This document shows positions 31,990 through 41,009 of a stretch of 64,000 nucleotides of DNA, piece after piece (position 1 is the first letter of the stretch; each line of letters opens with the position of its first letter). The stretch is from JAFECT01 sp963838235 (lineage in GTDB: Bacteria > Pseudomonadota > Alphaproteobacteria > Caulobacterales > Caulobacteraceae): NCBI GenBank assembly GCA_963838235.1, contig CAWIQJ010000003.1:235895-299894 (forward strand), written 5' to 3'. Position numbers and translations under genes: made by a program. The notes beneath the pieces were generated by a model, which made no database searches, had not been told where the DNA came from, and worked only from the letters and a program-made list of their open reading frames with translations.

Positions 31990-33115
31990 ATGAAGACGAT
32001 CACCGGGCGGCGGGCGCTGTTGAAAGGCGCCGCGGCGGCCATGGCCGCGCCCATGCTGAACCTCGGCGCGCACCAGGTGTTCGCCGACGACCACAAGACC
32101 TGGTCGACGCGCGTAGTGGGGCTGGTCAAGCAGAACCTGGTCATCGACATGCTGGCGCCGCTGACCCTGGTGTTCACGCCGAACCAATACGCCAAGACGC
32201 TCTCGCCCGCCGAAGCGGAGATGTTCAGGACCTCCGGCGTCAATGTCTTCCATCATTCGGTGGGCGTGGGCGCCTATGACGACGTCATGGCGTTCATGGC
32301 CGGCTGGCAGGGGTTCCTCGCGCGTAACAGCGACGTGTTCCTGCAGGTCAATTCCGCGGCCGACATGCCGCGCGCCAAGGCCGAGGGCAAGATTGCGGTG
32401 ATCATGGGCCAGCAGGACGCCGATCACTTCCGCACCGCCGACGACGTGAAGATATTCTACCAGATCGGCCAGCGCGTCTCGCAGCTGACCTACAACGAGC
32501 AGAACCGCCTCGGGTCCGGCTCCACCGAGCGCGAGGACGGCGGCGTTTCCGACTATGGCGTCGAGATCATCAAGGCGATGAACGCCGTTGGCATGCTGGT
32601 TGACGTCTCCCACTCGGGCGATCGCACCACGCTGGACGCGGTGGCGCTTTCGCCGGTTCCGATTGCCTTCACCCACGCCAACTGCCGGGCGCTAAACAAC
32701 CATCCACGCTGCAAGACCGATGAGGCGATCAAGGCCCTGGCCGCCAAGGGCGGCGTCATGGGCGTCTCGGGTGTGCGAATGTTTATCAAGTCGGCCGACC
32801 CCACCACGATCGAGGACATGGTCGATCACATCGACCACGTCGCCAAGTTGGTCGGTGTCGAGCACGTGGGCGTCGGGTCGGAACTCCGATCTCCTCGGCT
32901 ATGACAAGATGCCGCCGGATATGAACAAAGCGCTTCGCGCCAGCTATAAAGCCAGCTACGCTTTCCGGGACAAGATCGATATCGACGGCTACGACACGCC
33001 CAAGCGGGTCTTCAATCTCACCGAGATGCTGGTGAAGCGCGGTTACAGCGACCACGACATCGGCCTGATCCTCGGCGGCAACTTCCAGCGTCTGCTGACG
33101 CAAACCTGGAAGTGA
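31990..33115 (+). CDS. Exported M19 dipeptidase-like protein with altered metal site, one frameshift
   Basis: About 375 codons with an AGGAGAGGGGG ribosome site. The N terminus GRRALLKGAAAAMAAP is a Tat-type signal. The M19 (renal dipeptidase) fold shows in DDVMAFMAGWQ, QLTYNEQNRLGSG, YGVEIIKAMNAVGMLVDVSH, FTHANCRALNNHPR and GGVMGVSG. Two normal zinc ligands are absent: the HxD of strand 1 is VIDML, and the metal Glu position reads GQQDAD. The two later His (DVSH, THAN) are kept. A frameshift near 32885 precedes LLGYDKMP and the end LILGGNFQRLL. M19 enzymes characteristically split dipeptides with C-terminal D-residues; whether this branch does is open. Confidence 0.85.
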
Positions 33116-33151
33116 TCCTCATTTCCCGAATCCGAGGCCCGGAGGCCTGAC

Positions 33152-34615
33152 ATGAACCTGTTCCGCCGCATGCCGATGCAGATGCTGCTCGATCGCGCGG
33201 GGGGCGAGGAACTGCACCGGCACATGGGTCTGTTCGCCCTGGTGCTGCTGGGCGTCGGCGGGACCATCGGCTCGGGCATCTTCGTGCTCACCGGCACGGC
33301 GGCGGCGCAATATGCGGGGCCGGCGATCGCCATCTCGTTCGTGCTGGCGGGCGCGGCCTGTCTGTTTGCCGGGCTGTGTTACGCCGAACTCGCCTCGATG
33401 ATCCCGGTGGCGGGCAGCGCCTATACCTACGCCTATGCCTCCATGGGCGAGTTCGTCGCCTGGATCATCGGTTGGAGCCTGGTGCTGGAATATCTGTTCG
33501 CGACTTCGACCGTGGCGGTGGGTTGGTCGGGTTACTTCAGCCAGCTGCTCATTCAGCTGCACATCCACCTTCCCACCGCCCTCATGACGCCGCCGCTGGC
33601 GGCGACCGGCAATGGGGAATGGGGCTTGAGCGGCGGCGTCGCCAACCTTCCGGCGGCCATCGCCATCCTGTTCATCGCCTGGATCATCTCGCTCGGCGTG
33701 CGCAAGTCGACGATGTTCAACGTGCTGGTCGTGATCTTGAAAGTCGGCGTGATCGCGCTGGTGATCGGCTTCGGATTCGGCCACGTCGACGTCAAGAATT
33801 GGACCCCGTTCGTGCCGCCCAACACCGGCGTCTTCGGCGACTTCGGCTGGTCCGGCGTCGTGCGCGGCGCGGGCGTGGTGTTCTTCGCTTACATCGGCTT
33901 CGACATGGTCTCCTCCAGCGCCCAGGAAGTGAAGAACCCGACACGCAACGTTCCACTCGCACTCCTGATCACGCTCACGGTCATCACCGTGCTCTATGTC
34001 GCCATGGCGCTCGTGCAGACGGGGCTCGCGCCCTACAAGGCGCTCAACGTGGCCTTCCCGGTACTGGTCGCGGTCGAGCACGGCGGCCCGTCGCTGACCT
34101 GGCTCATTCCGCTGGTGAGCTGGGGCGTCGTCATCGGTCTGATGGCCGCCATGTTCATCGGCGTCTACGGCCAGAGCCGGATCTTCTACGCCATGGGCAA
34201 GGACGGCCTGATTCCCCGCGTCTTCTCCCGCGTGAACCCGAAGAGCCGCGCGCCGTCGGTGGCGATCTGGACGACGGGCGCGGGCGCAGCCCTGGTGGCC
34301 GCGCTAATTCCGATCCAGCTTCTGGGCGAACTGGTGTCGATCGGCACGCTGATGGCCTTTGCGATCGTCTGTATCGGGGTGCTGGTGCTGCGAATTACCC
34401 ACCCCGAAACGCCGCGGGGGTTTCGCATGCCCTTCTGGCTGCTGCTCACCAGCGTCGTCCTGGGCGTGCTCACCTGCGTGGGGATGATGGCGCTGTTGCC
34501 GCCGCCGACCTGGGTGCGGCTCGGCATATGGCTGGCGATCGGCCTGGTCATCTATTTCGCCTACGGGGTCCGCAAGTCGGTGCTGGCGAGGAAATCCCTT
34601 CCGGAACAAGGCTGA
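33152..34615 (+). CDS. APC superfamily amino-acid permease (CAT/YfnA-like)
   Basis: 487 residues, intact, with about 12 to 14 membrane helices. N-terminal GGTIGSGIFVLTG is the substrate-binding unwound helix 1 motif of APC transporters. SYTYAYASMGE-like text (AGSAYTYAYASMGEFVAW) and FFAYIGFDMVSSSAQEVKNP are the helix 3 and helix 6-7 hallmarks of the cationic/neutral amino-acid branch. It would import free amino acids released in the periplasm. 36 bp after the M19-like gene, same strand, likely same transcript. Confidence 0.93.
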   Translation: MNLFRRMPMQMLLDRAGGEELHRHMGLFALVLLGVGGTIGSGIFVLTGTAAAQYAGPAIAISFVLAGAACLFAGLCYAELASMIPVAGSAYTYAYASMGEFVAWIIGWSLVLEYLFATSTVAVGWSGYFSQLLIQLHIHLPTALMTPPLAATGNGEWGLSGGVANLPAAIAILFIAWIISLGVRKSTMFNVLVVILKVGVIALVIGFGFGHVDVKNWTPFVPPNTGVFGDFGWSGVVRGAGVVFFAYIGFDMVSSSAQEVKNPTRNVPLALLITLTVITVLYVAMALVQTGLAPYKALNVAFPVLVAVEHGGPSLTWLIPLVSWGVVIGLMAAMFIGVYGQSRIFYAMGKDGLIPRVFSRVNPKSRAPSVAIWTTGAGAALVAALIPIQLLGELVSIGTLMAFAIVCIGVLVLRITHPETPRGFRMPFWLLLTSVVLGVLTCVGMMALLPPPTWVRLGIWLAIGLVIYFAYGVRKSVLARKSLPEQG

Positions 34616-34740
34616 GCGGTCGCTTACCAATCCGTAATGTTCGGGTTGGTGAAAATGGTTGCCGATTCAGAAAAATTGCCGTCAATTCCCTCGATCCGAG
34701 CGGCGCCCGAAATGCGCCGCGTTCAGGGTTGGGGAGTCAC

Positions 34741-36714
34741 ATGCGTCTTACTGCGATCCTGGCGGCGGCCCTGGGCTCCGCGCTTCTCTTGGCGGGACCC
34801 GGCTCCAGCCAGCCCAACGCCGCGACGCCCGCCGCCAAGGCCCCCGCGGCCGCGCCCACGCCGGGACCCTCCGCCCACACCCTCGACGCCGCCGATGTGA
34901 ACGCCTGGCTCGACGGCTTCGTCCCCTACGCGCTGAAATCGGGCGACATCGCCGGCGGCGTCATCGTGGTGGTGAAGGACGGCCAGGTGCTGACCGAGCG
35001 CGGCTACGGTTACGCCGACGTCGCCGCCGAGAAGCCGGTCGATCCGAAGGCGACCCTGTTCCGCCCGGGCTCCATCTCCAAGCTGTTCACCTGGACCGCG
35101 GTGATGCAGCTGCAGGAGCAGGGCAAGATCAACCTCGACGCCGACATCAACCAGTACCTCGACTTCAAGATTCCCGCGCGGAACGGTCAGCCGATCACCA
35201 TGCGAAACCTGATGAGCCACACGCCGGGCTTCGAAGAGGACATCAAAGGCCTCATCATCGAAGACCCGAAGGCGTTCATGAAGCTCGGCCCGTATGTGAA
35301 GGACTGGACGCCCCACCGCATCTATCCGGCCGGTGAGCAAGGCGCCTATTCCAACTATGGGGCCGCGCTCGCGGGCTACATTGTCGAGCGCCTGTCGGGC
35401 GAACCCTTCGACGACTATGTCGCGCACCACATCTTCCAGCCGCTGGGCATGACGCACTCGACCTTCGACCAGCCGCTGCCGGCGAACCTGCTGCCCGACA
35501 TGGCCAAGGGCTATCCGCAGGCGTCCATGCCCGCCAAGCCGTTCGAGTATGTGGTCGCCGCGCCGGCCGGCAGCCTGTCGTCCACCGGCGACGACATGGC
35601 CAAGTTCATGATCGCGCACCTGCAGGACGGCAAGCTCGGCCAGGCCCAGATCCTGAAGCCCGAAACTGCCCAGCTGATGCACAAGGAACAGTATGTGCTC
35701 ACGCCGCCGCTGCCGGGCATGGCGCTGGGCTTCTATCATGAAGACCGCAACGGCCAGGTGATTATCGCCCACGCCGGCGACACCGGCGTATTCCACTCCG
35801 ACCTGCACCTTTACCTGAACGACAACGTCGGCATCTTCATGTCGTTCAACAGCGTGGGTAAGGGCGGCGCCGTGGCCGCCGTGCGCGGCCAGCTGTTCCG
35901 CGACTTCACCGACCGGTACTTCCCGGCCCCGGTCGCGGCCCCGCTTCCGACCTGGAAGGACGCCAAGGCCGACGGCGCCAAGATGGTGGGGAGCTACATC
36001 GGTAACCGTCGCGCCGACTCCAGCTTCATGCGCCTTCTGAGCGTGCTGGGTCAGAGCAAGGTGACCATGGACAAGGACGGAATCCTGTCGGTTACTGCGC
36101 TCAAGACCCCGGGCGGCGGCGTCAAGAAATGGCGCGAGGTCGGCCATTTCTACTGGCAGGAAGTCAACGGCGACAGCCGCATGGCTGCTCGCTTCGTGGA
36201 CGGCCGCATGATCGGCTTCACCTCCGACGACGAGCCGCCGGTGCTGCTGTTCTCGCGGGCGCCCGCCTGGGCCAATCCGCTGCCGCTCGAACTGTCCGGC
36301 CCCTACATCCTGCTGTTCACCCTGTTGTGGCCGACCGCCATGTGGGTGCGCGCGCGCTACGGGCAAAAGTTCAAGCTCGAAGGAACGGCGGCCAAGGCGT
36401 ACCGCTGGGTCCACTTCGCCGCCCTGGCGGATGTGGTGGTGATGGCGCTCTGGCTGTTTCTGCTGCAAGCCCTCACCGCAGGCCTAGTCGGCGCCACCAA
36501 GGCGATGGATCCGTGGCTGATCACAGTCGAGCTCGCGGGCTTCCTGTCCATCGTCGCGGCCGCGATCGCGGTCTGGAACCTCGTGGTGGTGTGGCGTGAC
36601 CCAGGCCGCTCCTGGTTCGCCAAGCTGTCGTCGCTGCTCATCCTGATCGCTATGCTGACCTTCGCCTGGGTGCTGTTCTCGCTGCACATGATCGGCTGGA
36701 ACACACACTTCTGA
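34741..36714 (+). CDS. S12-type serine hydrolase with four-helix membrane tail, paralogue 2
   Basis: 657 residues, intact, the best reference of the set. Signal peptide (1-23), Ala/Pro-rich linker (24-45), catalytic domain with Ser111-x-x-Lys114 (RPGSISK), Tyr203-Ser-Asn205 and His344-Ala-Gly346 in the KTG position. A small beta domain (about 405-500) includes LSVLGQSKVTMDKDG. Four hydrophobic helices follow at about 515-535, 560-580, 595-618 and 632-652. The end HMIGWNTHF is echoed in the other three copies (Asn, variable residue, aromatic). The catalytic part should face the periplasm, tethered by the C terminus. Peptidase, D-aminopeptidase and esterase are all possible for COG1680. The 125-bp upstream gap contains GAAAATGGTTGCC (34651-34663), a weak relative of the island motif. 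Confidence 0.92.
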   Translation: MRLTAILAAALGSALLLAGPGSSQPNAATPAAKAPAAAPTPGPSAHTLDAADVNAWLDGFVPYALKSGDIAGGVIVVVKDGQVLTERGYGYADVAAEKPVDPKATLFRPGSISKLFTWTAVMQLQEQGKINLDADINQYLDFKIPARNGQPITMRNLMSHTPGFEEDIKGLIIEDPKAFMKLGPYVKDWTPHRIYPAGEQGAYSNYGAALAGYIVERLSGEPFDDYVAHHIFQPLGMTHSTFDQPLPANLLPDMAKGYPQASMPAKPFEYVVAAPAGSLSSTGDDMAKFMIAHLQDGKLGQAQILKPETAQLMHKEQYVLTPPLPGMALGFYHEDRNGQVIIAHAGDTGVFHSDLHLYLNDNVGIFMSFNSVGKGGAVAAVRGQLFRDFTDRYFPAPVAAPLPTWKDAKADGAKMVGSYIGNRRADSSFMRLLSVLGQSKVTMDKDGILSVTALKTPGGGVKKWREVGHFYWQEVNGDSRMAARFVDGRMIGFTSDDEPPVLLFSRAPAWANPLPLELSGPYILLFTLLWPTAMWVRARYGQKFKLEGTAAKAYRWVHFAALADVVVMALWLFLLQALTAGLVGATKAMDPWLITVELAGFLSIVAAAIAVWNLVVVWRDPGRSWFAKLSSLLILIAMLTFAWVLFSLHMIGWNTHF

Positions 36715-36838
36715 GGCGCAGGCCGCCCGACGGCGGCCCACGCTTCGGTGCGCGCGCCCGTCGCTGCCTGCACGCAGCGGCGGGCGCCGCTTCGAATTCC
36801 GACGCGCCGCCGCGGCGGCGCCAATGCTGAGGATTAGG

Positions 36839-38803
36839 ATGCGCCTGAAGGCAGTTCTCGCCGCCGCGCTTGGCACGGCGCTTCTGTTCACCGGAGCGGC
36901 CGCCGCGCCGACGGCGAACCCGCAACCCGCAGCGGCCTCGCCGGCGCCCGCGACCCCACACACCCTCGACGCCGGCGACGTGAACGCCTGGCTCGACGGC
37001 TACGTGCCGTACGCGCTGAAAGAAGGCGACATCGCCGGCGCGGTGGTGGTGGTGGTGAAGGACGGCCAGGTCCTGACCGAGCGCGGCTACGGGTTTGCCG
37101 ACGTGGCCAAGCAGACGCCGGTCGATCCGCAGAAGACGCTGTTCCGTCCCGGCTCGATCTCCAAGCTGTTCATGTGGACTGCGGTCATGCAGCTGCAGGA
37201 GCAGGGCAAGATCGACCTCGACGCCGACATCAACAAGTACCTCGACTTCAAGGTCCCGCTGAAGGACGGCAAGCCCGTCACCATGCGCAACCTGATGACC
37301 CACACGCCGGGTTTCGAGGAGTGGGGCAAGCGCCTGTTCGTCGCCAATGCGAGCCGCATGGGCACGCTGCGCGACTACGTCATCCATGTGCCCGCCAGCA
37401 TCTACACCCCGGGCAAGACCATCGCCTATTCCAACTATGGCGCCGCCCTTGCGGGCTATATCGTGCAGCGCGTGTCGGGCGAGCCGTTCGCGGCCTACAT
37501 CGATCACCACATCCTGACGCCGCTCGGCATGAAGCACTCGACCTTCGTACAGCCGCTGCCGGCGAACCTCGCGCCCGACATGGCGACCGGCTATGCCCTG
37601 GCGTCAGGGCCGCCCAAGCCGTTCGAGTTCGTCAACGGCGCGCCGGCGGGCAGTCTGTCCGCCACCGGCGACGACATGTCCCACTTCATGATCGCGCACC
37701 TGCAGAACGGCCAATACCAGGGCGTGCAGATCCTGAAGCCCGAGACCGCCAAATATATGCACCAGACCGCGTTCACCCCGGTCCCGCCGTTGAACGGCAT
37801 GGCGCTCGGCTTCTACCGCGAGGACCGCAACGGTCACGCGGTGATCGCACACGCCGGCGACACGCGGTTCTTCCATAGCGAGCTGCACCTGCTGATCGAC
37901 GACAACGTCGGCCTGTTCATCTCGATCAGCGGCGGCAAGGCGCCGGCTGCGGAGTTGGGCAACGGCATGCGGCCCGTCCTCTACCGGGAGTTCATGGACC
38001 GCTATTTCCCGGCGCCGGAGACACCCGCGCTTCCAACGGCGTCCACGGCCAAGCATGACGCGGCCCTGATCGCCGGCCGTTACGTCTCCAGCGGCCGCTC
38101 GGCGACCAACTTCCTGTCGATCGGGTCCCTGCTGGGTCAGACGACGGTGACGGCGCGCCCTGACGGTACGATCCAGGTCTCGAGCTACAAGGACGCCGCG
38201 GGCGCGGTGAAGACCTGGCGCGAAATCGGCCCGATGCTTTGGCAGGAGGTCGGCCGGACCGACCGCATGGCTGCTACGGTCGAGAATGGCCGCGTCGCCA
38301 GCTTCCGGCAGGAGGACGATCCGGCGGTCGAGATGCAGATTGCGGTCCCGGCCTCGATCGACGGGCGCTGGATGATGCCGCTGCTGCCGGCGTCGCTTGC
38401 GCTCCTGATCCTTTGCGTCGCGCTGTGGCCAATCTCCGCGATTGCTCGCTGGCGCTATGGCCACCGCTTCGAGCTGAAAGGCCGCGAGGCGATGGCTTAC
38501 CGGCTGGTGCGCGTCGCCGCGATCGTCGACCTCGCGCTGGTCGCGGGCTGGATGCTGCTGCTCGGTCACGACTTCGGCAGCTTCGACACGCCGCTCGACA
38601 AGTGGCTGCGCCTGCTCCAACTCGTCGGCGTGCTCGCCATCGCGGGCGCCGGCGTCGGCCTGTGGAACCTGATCACCGTCTGGCGCGACAGCGCGCGCAG
38701 CTGGTTCGCCAAGCTCTCCTCCGCCCTGATCGCGGCGGCGCTTCTGTTCGGGGTGTGGTGCATCTTCGACCTGCACCTCATCACCCTCTCACTCAACTAC
38801 TGA
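36839..38803 (+). CDS. S12-type serine hydrolase with membrane tail, paralogue 3
   Basis: 654 residues from ATG 36839, chosen because GAGGATTAGG precedes it; a second ATG at 36824 is possible. Same architecture as paralogue 2: signal peptide, NAWLDGYVPYALKEGDIAGA, RPGSISKLF (nucleophile), YSNYGAALAGYIV, HAGDT, beta domain with LSIGSLLGQTTV, four C-terminal helices. It ends LHLITLSLNY, keeping the penultimate Asn and final aromatic. 124 bp of GC-rich inverted repeats separate it from paralogue 2; 21 bp separate it from paralogue 4. The acid/base and substrate loops (KRLFVANASRMGTL) differ most between copies, suggesting different specificity. Confidence 0.92.
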   Translation: MRLKAVLAAALGTALLFTGAAAAPTANPQPAAASPAPATPHTLDAGDVNAWLDGYVPYALKEGDIAGAVVVVVKDGQVLTERGYGFADVAKQTPVDPQKTLFRPGSISKLFMWTAVMQLQEQGKIDLDADINKYLDFKVPLKDGKPVTMRNLMTHTPGFEEWGKRLFVANASRMGTLRDYVIHVPASIYTPGKTIAYSNYGAALAGYIVQRVSGEPFAAYIDHHILTPLGMKHSTFVQPLPANLAPDMATGYALASGPPKPFEFVNGAPAGSLSATGDDMSHFMIAHLQNGQYQGVQILKPETAKYMHQTAFTPVPPLNGMALGFYREDRNGHAVIAHAGDTRFFHSELHLLIDDNVGLFISISGGKAPAAELGNGMRPVLYREFMDRYFPAPETPALPTASTAKHDAALIAGRYVSSGRSATNFLSIGSLLGQTTVTARPDGTIQVSSYKDAAGAVKTWREIGPMLWQEVGRTDRMAATVENGRVASFRQEDDPAVEMQIAVPASIDGRWMMPLLPASLALLILCVALWPISAIARWRYGHRFELKGREAMAYRLVRVAAIVDLALVAGWMLLLGHDFGSFDTPLDKWLRLLQLVGVLAIAGAGVGLWNLITVWRDSARSWFAKLSSALIAAALLFGVWCIFDLHLITLSLNY

Positions 38804-38824
38804 CTCCAGAACCCGAGGACCCAC

Positions 38825-40867
38825 ATGTTTCGTTTCGCTCGCATCGGGATCGTCGCCGCCGCCGCGCTGTTGATCGGCGCCGCCGCCGCCCAGTCCGCCG
38901 CACCGCCGACCAAGGCGCCGTCGCTCACCCCGCACAAGGCCGCGCCCGCGCCGCTCGGCCCGACCACGACCGCGCTGCCGGCGGCTGCGACGCCCCCGGC
39001 GCCGGCGACCGCGCACACGCTCGACGCCACGGATGTGAACGCCTGGCTCGACGGCTATGTGCCCTACGCGCTGAAGTCCGGCGACATTCCCGGCGCGGTG
39101 GTGGTGGTGGTCAAGGACGGCCAAATCCTCACCGAGCGCGGCTACGGCTTCTCCGACGTCGCGGCGCAGAAGCCGGTCGACCCCAAGACCACCATGTTCC
39201 GTCCCGGTTCGGTGTCCAAGCTCTACACCTGGACCGCGGTGATGCAGCTGGAGGAGCAGGGCAAGCTCGACCTCGACGCCGACGTCAACAAATACCTCGA
39301 CTTCAAGATCCCGCCGCGTGAGGGCAAGCCGGTCACGCTGCGCAACCTCATGACCCACACGGGCGGGTTCGAGGAGACGCTGAAGTACCTGATCACCTCC
39401 GATCCCAAGAAGCTCCAGAAACTCGGGACCTTCCTCGGCCGCTGGGTGCCGACGCGGCTCTATGCGCCGGGCGAAGTCCCCGCCTATTCCAATTACGGGG
39501 CCGCGGTCGCGGGCTACATCGTCCAGCGCGTCTCCGGCGAGCCCTTCGACGAATACATCGACCGCCACATCTTCCAGCCGCTGGGCATGGAGCACGCGAC
39601 CTTTACCCAACCGCTTCCTGCAAAATTCGCCGGCGATGTCGCCAAGGGTTACATGCTGGGCTCGCAGCCGCCCAAGCCCTACGAAATGATCAACGCGGCG
39701 CCGGCCGGCAGTTCCGCCATCTCGGGCGACGACATGGCGAAGTTCATGATCGCCCAGCTGCAGAACGGAACGTACAACGGGGCGCAGATCCTGAAGCCCG
39801 AGACGGCGAAGCTGATGCACACCATGCAGGATCAGCCGACGCCGCCGTTCAACGGAATGGATCTCGGCTTCTATCGCGACGACAAGAACGGCCACGAAGT
39901 CATCGCCCACGGCGGCGACACGGTGCTGTTCCACTCCGACCTGAACCTCTTCATCAATGACGGCGTCGGCCTCTACATCTCGATGAATTCGCCCGGCGCC
40001 CAGGGCGCGGCCCAGACCGTGCGCTCGCAGCTGGTGACGCAATTCGCCGACCGTTACTTCCCGGCGGCGACGCCGCCGGCGAAGCTGCCGACTGTCGCGG
40101 CCGCCACCGCCAAGCACGACGCGCAGGTGATGGCCGGGACCTACTGGGCCAGCCGTCGCGCGGAGGGGACCTGGATCGAGCTCTTCTATCTGCCCGGCCA
40201 GACCGAGGTGAAGGCGCTGCCGGACGGTGAGATCCTGGTCAAGGGCGCCGGTCCCACGCCGAAGAAGCTGCGTGAAGTCGGGCCCTTCCTCTGGCAGGAA
40301 ATCGACGGCGACCACAACCTGCTCAGCGCCGTGATCAAGAACGGCAAGGTCGACCACTGGTCGACCAGCAATCTGCCGGCGATCGAAGTGTTCCAACCGG
40401 TGCCGTTTGCTTACCGGGTCGGTTGGAACAGCCAGGCGTTCTACGCTTCATGCCTGATCTTTGCCTTCCTGCTGCTGTCCTGGCTGGTGGCGCCGTTCGC
40501 GCGGCGCAAGTACGGCCACACCTTCGCGCTCAGCGACCGCCCGGCGATGCTGTTCCGGGCGGTGCGGTTCGTCGCGATCCTGGATGTCGCCGTCGCCTTC
40601 GGCTGGCTGCTCATGCTGGCCCTGGTGTCGAAGAACTTCGACCTCCTGGGCGACAACCTGAACCCGTGGATGCACCTTCTGCAGTTCGGCTCGCTGCTGG
40701 TGATCCTGGGGGCGCTGGTCGCGATCTGGAACCTGGTCACGGTGTGGACCGACGGGTCGCGGTCGTGGTGGGCGAAGATCGCCTCGCTCCTGGTCCTGCT
40801 CGCCTGCCTCGACTTCACCTGGTTCGTGCTTATCCTGCACCTGCTCGGCCCGGGTACGAACTTCTGA
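38825..40867 (+). CDS. S12-type serine hydrolase with membrane tail, paralogue 4
   Basis: 680 residues, intact. It has the longest Ala/Pro-rich linker of the set (residues 24-66), probably a spacer from the signal peptide to the enzyme. Motifs: RPGSVSKLYTW (SxxK), YSNYGAAVAGYIV (YxN), HGGDT. The beta domain contains LFYLPGQTEVKALPDG; the membrane tail ends LHLLGPGTNF. Closest in its middle loop (THTGGFEETLKYL) to paralogue 1, whereas paralogues 2 and 3 have THTPGFEE/SHTPGFEE, so the four seem to form two pairs. Followed after 13 bp by a tiny ORF and then the POT transporter. Confidence 0.92.
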   Translation: MFRFARIGIVAAAALLIGAAAAQSAAPPTKAPSLTPHKAAPAPLGPTTTALPAAATPPAPATAHTLDATDVNAWLDGYVPYALKSGDIPGAVVVVVKDGQILTERGYGFSDVAAQKPVDPKTTMFRPGSVSKLYTWTAVMQLEEQGKLDLDADVNKYLDFKIPPREGKPVTLRNLMTHTGGFEETLKYLITSDPKKLQKLGTFLGRWVPTRLYAPGEVPAYSNYGAAVAGYIVQRVSGEPFDEYIDRHIFQPLGMEHATFTQPLPAKFAGDVAKGYMLGSQPPKPYEMINAAPAGSSAISGDDMAKFMIAQLQNGTYNGAQILKPETAKLMHTMQDQPTPPFNGMDLGFYRDDKNGHEVIAHGGDTVLFHSDLNLFINDGVGLYISMNSPGAQGAAQTVRSQLVTQFADRYFPAATPPAKLPTVAAATAKHDAQVMAGTYWASRRAEGTWIELFYLPGQTEVKALPDGEILVKGAGPTPKKLREVGPFLWQEIDGDHNLLSAVIKNGKVDHWSTSNLPAIEVFQPVPFAYRVGWNSQAFYASCLIFAFLLLSWLVAPFARRKYGHTFALSDRPAMLFRAVRFVAILDVAVAFGWLLMLALVSKNFDLLGDNLNPWMHLLQFGSLLVILGALVAIWNLVTVWTDGSRSWWAKIASLLVLLACLDFTWFVLILHLLGPGTNF

Positions 40868-40880
40868 GATCGGAGCTCTG

Positions 40881-41009
40881 ATGCAGCGTCTGTCTCGCGT
40901 CTTCGCTTCGGCGGCGGCGGTCGCTCCGACCGTCGCCGCCGAGGCCGCCCGGGCCACGGCGCCTAAGGACTTCGACGACCAGGACCTCGACGTCACGCCC
41001 GCGAAATGA
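40881..41009 (+). CDS. Small ORF (42 aa) coupled to the peptide transporter
   Basis: Begins MQRLSRVFASAAAVAPTVAA, a signal-peptide-like stretch, and ends in the acidic DFDDQDLDVTPAK. CGGAG lies 7 bp upstream and its stop overlaps the transporter start (ATGA at 41006-41009). No family recognised. It could be a leader peptide for translational coupling, a real small exported protein, or the fused remnant of a deleted gene (signal peptide of one, tail of another). Confidence 0.4.
   Translation: MQRLSRVFASAAAVAPTVAAEAARATAPKDFDDQDLDVTPAK

Noticed and set aside
33376..36714. A 1112-codon plus-strand reading frame running through the permease into S12 paralogue 2
   Set aside because: The first 455 codons are an out-of-frame reading of the permease gene; only the part from 34741 is protein-like and has a signal peptide.
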